Assembly (NCBI GenBank): GCA_018105865.1
Contig: CM030840.1
Coordinates: 13,409,794 to 13,473,793, forward strand
Length of the DNA: 64,000 nt
Source of the DNA: Metaphire vulgaris
Taxonomy: Eukaryota; Annelida; Clitellata; Crassiclitellata; Megascolecidae
Direction of reading: 5' to 3'
Below, in pieces: positions 45,301 through 56,400 of this stretch (its first letter is position 1; each line of letters opens with the position of its first letter). The notes beneath the pieces were generated by a model, which did no database searches, was not told where the DNA came from, and saw only the letters and a list, made by a program, of their open reading frames with translations. The position numbers were made by a program, and so were the translations under genes.

Positions 45301-48300
45301 CTGCAAATATTTAAGGGCACACAGCTTAAAGTACAACACTGGCGCGGAGATTTGAAGGCTGCGGGGCTAGATGCCCCCAGCAGGCATAAACTTGACTGAG
45401 CCTTCACTCGCCAGACGGCAGCGACAAATGAGTAGCAGTGAATACTGGATGCGAATCAAACAGACGCGCTATAGAGTACGTTGACTCCGTATGCACAACA
45501 TTGCGTGCTTGGCTAAGGGCCTCTGAAACCATGATCAGAGACGACCAACGGGCCCTGCCTTAGGGTAGCAACTAGGGAAAGACTTTGATTTTACGTGCAT
45601 ATTAATGGGAGTGCTTTATCAGAACTGATCCGGTGTCGTATAAATTGTGTTCCCCTATAAATGCGGTTCCGAGCTAGCTGTTGCTACGGGAACCAAAATT
45701 ATGCTTATGCGTACAATTTGAGTTTCTCTTATAAAACATAGGATATCCTAACCCTATCGGTCATATATTTATAACCGATATGTCGTAAATTTACGACTTG
45801 CATTTGGTAGGGCTATGGTTACTATGGGTAGGCGGAGCTTATAAGTAATTGACAAATTTAAATGAACCAATCATAATTTGTTGCGGAACTTATTTTATCC
45901 CGGAACTTTATTTATACGACACCGGCAATTCAGTTTAGGCATTCCGTGTTCATTATTCCCTGCCCTCCCTTGATAATAAGAATTGATACGTGCAGTCAAA
46001 ATTATTTAAATGGAAGAAAAGACGACGCTCGCTTATTTATTCCAGCCTTTTAACTGTTGAGCTTTCGCTTTGAAGAGAAATTAGCAAAAAATTTGAATGG
46101 TGGATTTGCAGGCTTCTGGATCCCTTGTGATCCTGTGACGCCTCCTGCAGTGCTTTAGATGACAATACTTAATCTGCTATAGGCTAACCTGCGTTGAACG
46201 TTCGACCTTTGGTATTGCAGCCAGCACTTAATTAAACGACAGAATACTGACCGGAATCTGAGGAGATTTTGGTGAAGATTTTTCTGCGAGTGGTGTATAA
46301 AATCTGTATTCCTCATCGCCCGTAATTCCCTGGTAGTTTGAAAAAGCGTTGACCTCTGAATCTCTTTCCATTCTATGACGATTGCTCGGCGGAGATGGCA
46401 ATCTCACTTCCTGCAAATTTCGTTTTTACTGACTTACTTACATGGACATAATTGGGAATGCTTTAGCGTGCACACCGTGTTCCATTTTCTCAATCTCCTT
46501 TTCCCTGAACTTCCGTATGGATGAATACATGTTTTAAACTATTGAAAGAAGTGGAAAACGTGCCAACAAAACTTGTTTTTTCGACATGATGAGAAATTAG
46601 AAAAGATATTTTTGCGCCGTTTGGGAGGGAGGTTCATCCACCCTTTTGCCCATGTAGGCCTAAGCCAGATTTTCTGCTATTTTGCCTTGTTTCTGCTCTT
46701 ACCTGCTCATATTCGTTTTGATCTGTTGGGTTGTGGCGTCTTGAACGAAGATTGACGATGAGACAGATGATGATTATCAGAGCGGAAACACCGAGCAGAA
46801 TCGCCAAAACGATAACAGCAATCAGCAAAGATTTGTTCTCATTCGCTGGAAAAAATTGTTGAATTCAGAATGACGTATACAGAATTTTATTCATAGACTA
46901 AGTCACCGAGTAGCGAATCATATCTTTGAAATTATCCTTCAGAGCAGAGGAGCAGATGCATGCAATGGGTCAATTGGTCAAATGGGTCATAAATACTCGA
47001 TGGATCGCATGAGTCATAGGTCAAGACCCATTGACTCATCAAATTTCTAAGACTGCGAGTGCAGTCGTAAAGTGCGTAAAATTTTAGGTTCGCGTTAATT
47101 AACATATGGATATTTGCAATGCAATTTCTGCATTTACTGAATGACGACACCCTAGATTACTTCATTTTACTTGTGTCGCGTTGGTCAAATTTTGATGTTT
47201 TTTTCGCGATATTTTATTTCAGTCCCGTTGACTGCCAAAAACTAAAACCATGATAATCAGTCTGATTGTCTGTAATGGTTTTTGATTTTGGCAGTAGATC
47301 GGAGATGCTCAAATTAAAATAACCATTAGAAAATACAGCAAATGAACAAGTAGAAAGTTTTGCCTATGTTGGAGGAGAAATAATTGCTAGTAATGGTAGC
47401 CATCGAGAGGATATTGAACAAGAAAAAGGCAAAGGATTGTAAACGATGGGAGATTACGAATAATCTGGAGCAGCAAGTGCACTAATATAAACACAAAGGT
47501 CGAAATATCGACACCATGGTAGTCCCACAGATCATATATGGTGCAGATATAATGGACACGAAACAAACAGACGAGTGAACACTGCTGGTGACCGAAGTGG
47601 CCAGCCTACGGAGAACCATTGGGATAACTCGGTCACAAAAGACTAGAAATGAAGACATTTGAAAGCGCATCAGACTATACCAGGGGTGGCAAAGCAGAGG
47701 CAGAGCTAGGGTGTGCGGCGCCCGTTGACAAAACATACTGATGGCGCCCCTTAACTTGACAAAAATCCTAAGAAGAAAAAAACGCGCCGTTCTGCCCATT
47801 TTGGCGCCCCTTCATTCTTCATTTAACTTTGCGCATATACCCCAAGAAGCAGCAAAAGGTAATCACCCCCTGACAAGGAAAACAGGTCATCACCCGTAGC
47901 GGAACACCCTATCTTAAAAAAATTGGCGCCCCCACTTCGGCGCCCGGGGATATCTGTACCCCCTGCAGCCTCTAGATCAGCCTCTGTGGCCAAGCCCATA
48001 CTGTAGAAGGTGCGAGACGCGAATAACAATTTCAAAAGTTTGGGAGTCGCATTGCCGCAATTAGACACAAAAACGAGGTAGTGTGATCTAATTCTTTGCA
48101 ACGTTTCATTAAATCTCTGTTGTTATTTTATGGGGTCTATGATGTAATTGGCAAAGAGGGGCAGCATTATTACTGTTATGTGACAGTTGTAAAGCTGACC
48201 CTTGTGGTACACAACAGCATACGGGGTTGTTTAGCCGACGTGTGACCTTCCCTGGAAACAGACTAAATAATATTGGACATATCTAAATTGCGTTCCTTTT

Positions 48301-51300
48301 ACTTAAAACATCAGCCATCCTCCCTACACAGACATTTCTTAACATACCAGTTGCATTGCAGTCTGAAGATTGTTGGTAAGTCGCTTTGCAAATACCTGTA
48401 TTGCAAGGAATGATCGTGTCACCACTAGTATTGCGTGACTTCTTTAAGCCTTTGATAAGAGCCAGGCTGTAAGTATAGTTGAAGCCTCGGTTGAAGAGAA
48501 CGAAATCGAAGACGTAGTCATCTCCTATTGGAATTGGATCGATAACGATCTGGTTTTGGGAGGTGTGCAACGTCATCGACTGAAGAACACACTGAGCCTT
48601 CGCTTCAACACAGCAGCTGACATTCAACCAGACGTCAACGACAGATGTCGCTACGTTGACGATTGCAGTCGATTCAGTGAATGAAATGTCATCGCAAGAG
48701 ACGCTGAACGTTGGCTTAGACTGGCGTTCTGACCATCAGGGTGGCAACTCTGCTTCGACCGCGGATGTTGGTAGCCCAGATGCTAGCCACGTAGTCCGTG
48801 TCGGGCATTACAATCGACTGGAAAGTGCTGGTAAACACCCAATTATAGCAAGAGTAATTATAGACCAGAGATGTTTTCGATGTTTCAACAATGGTGTTGT
48901 TGGCAGCGTTTGTCAAATTGACCGTCACTGCCTGTGGCTCTCCGTTATGCCAACCGCAGCGCCACTGAAGTGAAACGACGCTATGGGTGACGTATCGGAC
49001 TTTAAAATCGCCGGGCATGTCAGGAACTCCTAAACAAAAATATGAATCGAATAAATGGATATCGGTGATATGTGTAAATATGTTTACTCTGTAAGAAAGG
49101 CAGTGTGTTTTTGTGTGTATGTATGTTTGAAGGTAACAATGTACAACTTAGGCGAATAATTTGTGCGCCAGCACTTCTGTTACTGTTCAGGGCATAGCCT
49201 ACTATCATGACAGTGCAGTAACAAAGAGGAGGCTCGGTCAATCATGCGCCAACTTTTATGCTACATTCGGCAAATTGTGAAAACCTAAGCGGTTAAGTAA
49301 TTAATCAAATGATGCGATGACAGAGCTAGTAGAAGAGACAAGAAAATACGACAGGCCACCAAGATAATTAATTATCTTTTTTCGATGACGTCAATATGTG
49401 GAGTAGCCAGAGTTGACCAGTGGGGAAAACGTTCACTTGTTTAATTATGCTGCAATACTGTATAAGTTACTTGAATAGGTTAGTGACAGCATGAAGCAGT
49501 GACCATGAAATACCCTCGTTTCCCCTACAATTAGTAGTCAATTACCACGAGGATGGCCTTTATGTATCCGACATTCTAATTCTACGCGCTGTTCAGAAGA
49601 GAAAGCGTTGAACGCCTCTTACAGTACTCTCTTGCACACTGCAAAACCAACGAGATGACATAAGCCTATCGCTAGATTTTAAAACTCGTCTTTATAAAGT
49701 TTCACTTAGCCGTACTTAATAAGTTGTGCTTAGCATAGAGTTAACCTGCTGGAGGTATCAGTTGAATAGTGATGCTAATTGAACCCTTTGTGTTACGCAG
49801 TGTGAGGGTGTAATTTCCGTAAGATGGGGTTTCCTCGTTCTGTGGAACGGTGAGGTTAGTCCAAGAATCTTCGAGAATGTTTGTTGTCAGAGGAAGTTCC
49901 TGCCGAGTTCCAGATACACCAATGAAACTCCAGTTTGAACTCGAAGACAGTGAAGGGTTGGAATCAATATTAATTATAAAATCAGCATATCCGAAGGACG
50001 AAATCGCATTCCACTTCAGGCTCGGCGGATCCACATCATAAATGAACGGTCGATCTGAAATGTAAGCGATTTGTTTTGCACAGGGTACGGCCGTACGCCT
50101 GGCCAGCAATAAAATACGCGTATTGCAATAAAATGCGCGTGTTATACGTATTTTATGTCCAAAAGTAAGATGCACGTTTCATACGTAAAATTGCGTTGAC
50201 AGTGGCGTTGAGCTCTGACACACTTCTATGGTGCAAGAAAACCGTAAATGCCATTATACTACTTCCAAAGTTTTATATTCGAAAATTTTGAGAATTTAAA
50301 ACAGCAGCAACAACAATTGTAATAATATATCATAAGGAAGAGTCAATGACCCTGTGCTGTGAACCGTTTGCTGAATGGCAGAACGGGAAAACAAATCGTA
50401 AATAAGTGATTAATCTTATTAATTGCCATCCGAATGTTTCAGGAATGCTTGAATCTCTACTTAAAGTTGAATATTTTTCTGCTTACATTAGTTAACTTCA
50501 GCAGAACAATGGGTGCATGTTCTAGTGCAGGAGTATTCAATTAAATTTTATTAGAGTCCAAAATTTTTCTGACTGGTGCCCGAGGGTCAGGTGAAAAAAA
50601 TTTTGTAGTTACAAAAATACATTTCATAGGTAATAAAATTAGGTAGCCTAATTAAAAAGACATTTGCAAAATCATATGTATTAGTATCCTCGCGGACCAT
50701 TTAACACCTCTTGGCGGGTTGGATAGGATCCGCGGGCCATCACTTGAATACCCCTGTTCTAGTGTCTTTCAAAGAAAAGAAAAGAAGCGAATATACTGCT
50801 AATGAACTTTCATGCGACTCTTTAAACAAATGTTACAATGCCAAACCAATTGACTAATCAGGCTAAGAATGAAACAACTGCATTTGCAGTAGAAACGGTG
50901 CTAGGACAAAATGCCTGCGAACAAAACGTCAAGGACAAAATGTAACACTGGTTCTAACTAACCGCTTGACATTTTGTCAGTGGCATTTTGTCCAGGTGGT
51001 GCGCGGTGAAGAAGTGGTTAGCGCACTGGCCTGCCAATCTTGAGGCCCGTGGTTCAACTCCCGGCCGCGGCAGAAACTTTTCGGTTGTTTCTGTCCCAAT
51101 CGCTCCCAGTCGACTCAGCTGTGAATGAGTACATCGGGTGTTAACTCTGTGGAGGGAAAGGCGACGAGGGAAATTATGGCAATCCGCCCTCATTCAGCCG
51201 TTGGCATGGAAAACTGAAGGCGCAAACCCTTCGGTTCTCCGTAAGGGCGCTGAAGTCCATCCTTTACCTTATATTTTATCCGCTGACATTTTGTCCGCGG

Positions 51301-53003
51301 ATATTTTGTCCGACCACGGCAGAAAACACACTTAACAGAACTGCGCAAGGCACTTGCATAATGCTGAGCTAATAAGAAACCAAACTCACGGTTCAATGTA
51401 AATTTGTTAGATGCAATTTTTGACGATGCATAAAGCGATCCTTCCTCAATTACTTGACATCTGTAATAATGACTGAAAGATACAATCCGACTGGTGTCGA
51501 TAAAGAGGATCTGGCCGTTGTTCTTTAAACTATAACCAGCAACTGCGTCACCATTTAGAGTTATGGCAGGTCCACCGGAAGTGTTCTGTAGGTACCCGCT
51601 GTAGCCGTCGTACCAACTGTAATACATTTTAATCTGAAAACCCGGTGGAGTGAAATACGATGTTACAGTACAGTCTAAATCAATTACGTCTCCTTCTGTG
51701 AACTCAGTCTGTTGCGATGGACTCGATGAATTCGATGAACCGACGATCTTCATACGAAAATTTCCTACAAAACTCGATTTCAAAGAGAAATTAATTGACA
51801 ATAATTGTTGCCGCAATAGATTAGGTTTTAGATAAAAGGGCCCATCCACAAATGACGTAACTCACTTAGGGGGGTTCAAACATTTGTGACGATGTGTGAC
51901 GACAGGGGGTGGGGGTCCAGAAATATGACCTCACATAATACTAAATATTTTTATTAATACCGTAATGCTATGCTACCGCAAAATTGAACGTATTTTACAT
52001 TTATAATTATTATACACTTCATTGTTAAAATAGAATTTGAAAAAGTTTCTGAATATTGTTTCAACTATAATAATTATAATGAATATTTTCAAACGAAACG
52101 TTAATTTTGACATTAGAAAGACGACAAGAGGGGAGGGGTTAACGCTTTGTGACGTCATATTTGAGGGGTTCTGAGAGAGGAAATTTCCCCCGCCTCTAAT
52201 CTTAAATCTCCCCAAAAAAAAATTTTTTTTTCTATAACTTAAGAGACAAAATTTCTTGTTAAACACTAGATATAAAAGTTAAATTTCTGTGAAAATTAGA
52301 AACCGGCTACAAAGGGATTGTGTACTGTGTATACTGTGTAGGGTTGTCAGGTTCCTGGATTTGACTTTGCCCGGGTGACCATTAAATTTCGGTTATAGCC
52401 ATTTCAACTGTAGTCTCAGAGTTGTCCATGGGTCGGTTTTTTTAACCCAAACCCAACCCAACCCACCAAATTCACAATCCAATCCAACCCAACCCACATA
52501 AAAATTCTATCTGCGAACCCAACCCAACCCATCGCGAACCCATCCGACGAAAACGTGAAAGTACAATCGCCGTTTTAAAAACATATGTCTACAGCCTGTA
52601 TATTCAATCCGATGTCTGGTAAATACCCAACGTTCAATTTTCTGATAACCAATAGTTTTCAAAAACGAATTTCATTCAAGCATATTATAGAGAAAGTGTT
52701 TATTTAGACGCACTACTGCAGCAATCCTGTACGTTCAACATCACTTGCCACTGCCATTTTCGAGTATATATATAATGTACTGAATTATAGCACCAAGAAT
52801 TATCAAATTCCACGGAAAGACCTTAGTATTATTCCTATTGTCAATCAGCCGTGACCGGTTTAACACGTTGAACGCTATGGACGTCAACTGACGTCCTCAA
52901 AGGCGTCGATCCACTTAGAATATTGGGGGGCCCAAACCTCAGAAGTTAGGTACATGAAAAGTTGATGCTGTCATTTCTCGTTGTCCTGGTCACTCACGAC
53001 TCG

Positions 53004-53065
<62 letters not shown>

Positions 53066-53079
53066 TCTATATATATAGA

Positions 53080-53119
<40 letters not shown>

Positions 53120-53404
53120 TATATACTATCTATATATATAGTACTATATACATAATATAGCTACTATATATATATATATCTTCTATAATATTAAGATTCT
53201 TATCTGTATGTCTCTCTCTGTTACCTCTTCTGATTGGTTGATATATATATTTATATATATATATATATATATTTATATACGTCGCGATGCGTTGGTGGAC
53301 TATATAACCAAACGGTTTATAAGAAGCGTTTGACTACGTCAATATATCTAGACTATATATATATAACTACTATAAAATACGTGTACATAATATATGATTT
53401 TAAC

Positions 53405-53439
<35 letters not shown>

Positions 53440-56400
53440 CAGTAGGTATTGTTAAAACCTCCTGGCCCGCGAGCGGGCCAAACTTGGTATATGTATATAT
53501 ATATATATAGCTGATTTTATTTGGCCCTATATAAAATATTAACGTATTAATTTTTTTACTAAAAGTTTATGCGTGAAATTGGCTGTTAGGCATGACTAGA
53601 ATATGGTTTGTCATAGTTACAACAATAGGTTGTAATCAAATCAATGTAAATAATGTAATGATTGAATGGCCTTTTAATTTTTTCGTCATCCAGCACGCGT
53701 GCCATCCAACACGCGTGCCATCCAGCACGCGTGCTAACCAGCACGAGTGCTAACCAGCACGAGTGCCAATCAGCACGCGTGTCATCCAATACGTATGCCA
53801 TCCAGCACGCGTGCCAACCAGCAAGCGTGCCAATCAGCACGCGTGCCATCCGTTAACTTCCGATTTTTAGATAGCTCAGATTTTGGAATATAATATTTAC
53901 AAGCATTTATGCACGCATCAACGCTGTTGTACAACCGTCAACTATCTATTAAAATCTAGTAAATTCGGCTCACAAGCATCTTGACATCGTTTCCATGATG
54001 ATGACCGTTAAGTGACGTGAAAGTTTACACTCAACCAGAGACCAGATTCCTAGAGTACGACTGCTTATTCGCCCCCAATGGATTAATTATCAGGTTTAAA
54101 AGGTTCACATTTGTAGGCAATCTGGATAAACGCAGGGACGGTACTCCAGTGACTGAGTGCCAAACTACTGAACAAACGTTATAGGGCCTACATGTTGGAG
54201 TGGAGGCAACATATGATGAACAAATGCTGAGCCCACTCTAAATCAATGGAGAGAATCGGGCCCCCGTGGATCGCCATTTCTGAACCAAAACTCCAAAAAT
54301 AAGAAATTTCAAAAATAGAAATTTCCGGAAGAGCTTGCATTGAGACTGGAAAATGTGTTAACTGGTTATATAAGAATGTTAAAATATTGGGGGCCCAACA
54401 AGTGCTGGGCCCCCTGCCCGAATTATTGGGGGCCCCATATGGATTGACACCTGCGGCCTATGGACGTCCTTATTTTGGTTTGTCAGGGCGCTAGGGACGT
54501 CAGGTGACGTCCTTAGTTCAATACCAAGTATTTTAGCTTATACGGATCTTGGAATCATAATTCTGCTTCCGCTAGCTACTAGAATGATTGACCAATCAAG
54601 AAAAGCAAATTTTATGGAAAATGTATGAATATTTGTCCTATAAACACCTCTTCAAAACAGGGACGTCATTTGGGGGGCAGGGGGGGCATTTGCCTCCCTG
54701 ATTTTGAGGGGAAAAATTTTTTTTTGCCAATGTTTGTTATTTTAGATTTTACACTTTACACGCCCTAAAGGAGAGCTTGATGATGTTAAGTAACCGTGAA
54801 AATTGGCTGACAAGTAAAAAAAAGGTCGTCAGCTTTTTCGCAGACTTGTAACTTGTCAGGTCGAAAGTGTTTTGCTCCCCCCCTGAAAAACAGTGAAATG
54901 ACGTCTCTGCTTCAAAAAACCACAATATACCAGTACTCAGCCTCCGCCTCAATAACGAAGCTCAATTCGCTCCATGCTATTTATAATAGCAGCCTTCGTT
55001 TCACTTGCGATAGGTGCGCCGTCTATTGCAGCAGGTGGACTAAATGACCAATCAGAAGCGCCACATTCTATTGAAGAACGTCGATTGGCCTTCTAAAAGG
55101 CCCACCTTCTAAACCCCACGCCTCAGCTTCAATATAAATACCCCAAATCACTTGTATCACCATAGACGTAATGCCGTCAGCATTTTTGGACCAGATAATT
55201 GAGGTCCTTACTAATAAAGCCTGGAATTTATATCGGCTATAGCGTCCATTTTGCCGCAGTGATTGCCAATTGTATTGCTTTTCATTCTTGACCCGTGACA
55301 TTGATTGTTTTATCCAATCGCCATTGTTGAGATAACTACTAGTCCCTGACAAAGTCTACGTAGCGCGGTTATAGAGCACATTACAGACCACCTGCATTTT
55401 TTGAATTTTCGTATGAATTGGTGCATACCTGAGTAAAGAGAACATGATACTAGTAACAGATGGCTCTAAACACTTGCATCTGTTTCAAAATATTTACCTC
55501 TGTAGGCGTCTAACGTGATCGTGCCTTGATAATAATCTAACAGCTTTCACTCACTTCACGCTCGAGCGCCCGCATTTGGTATAGGCCAGGAATGGGCAAA
55601 GTGCGGCCCACGGGCCACATGCGGCCCTCGAAGCTCTTTTGTGCGGCCCCGACATCGAGAGATACTACATTAATGTGCGGCCCTCTAACACATATGAAAC
55701 ACTTGACAACACCTTATTGAAAAATCCAGCATTCAAATTAGAGTTGCACTTGGCACTTGATCGTTAACTAGAAATACTGCTTTTAATATTTACTAACTTT
55801 TCTTCGATTTGACAGTCTCAGCTTATTAATAATTTACTTATACGGATCAGTATAAAATACGTTATGTTAACGTCGTTTTGAAAACTACTTAAAAATTTAA
55901 TTCTAAATGCAGAGCCGGCGCGTGGGGCCTGCAAAGCCTGCGGCCGCAGGGGGCCCCGCCGGCCACAGGGGTCCCGCCGGCCTCGGATATTTAAGAGTTT
56001 TCATTTTTCTTATTCTTAAGTAGTATTTGTTTTGTTTTTTGCTCGTCAGGCCATTTGAAGAGGCAAAAATATATACGGATGACCATTTTTGCTCGTCAAG
56101 ACATTTCAAAAACGTTGCGCTCGTAAAAATTGCAGGGGCCCCCGAAAGTCACGCGCCGGCTTTGTTTAAATGCCGAAAAAATGTGTGCGGCTCTCGGCTT
56201 TCATCACAGACACTTTTGCGGCCCTCGGATACAAATTTGTGCCCATCACTGGTATAGGCACTCGAAAGCCTAGGAGGTCGTAGGCTCTCGTGAATAGTAC
56301 CTTCGTGAATAATAAACCGCAGTCAACGTGCTAAGGAATGTGTTTATAGCCAATAACAGAGTCAATAACAGAGGTCCACGTGACAAGTTCAATCTGAATT

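Noticed and set aside
50995..51085. tRNA gene
   Set aside because: Pol III boxes are present but arms do not pair into a cloverleaf, and the body matches a second copy at 31130-31385, so it is a SINE.
53690..53850. CRISPR-like array
   Set aside because: Direct tandem repeat without spacers, in a eukaryotic genome.
53586..53856. Trp/Ala/His-containing repeat frames on both strands
   Set aside because: By-product of the 16-bp satellite: 16 is not a multiple of 3, so frames cycle and remain open by composition only.
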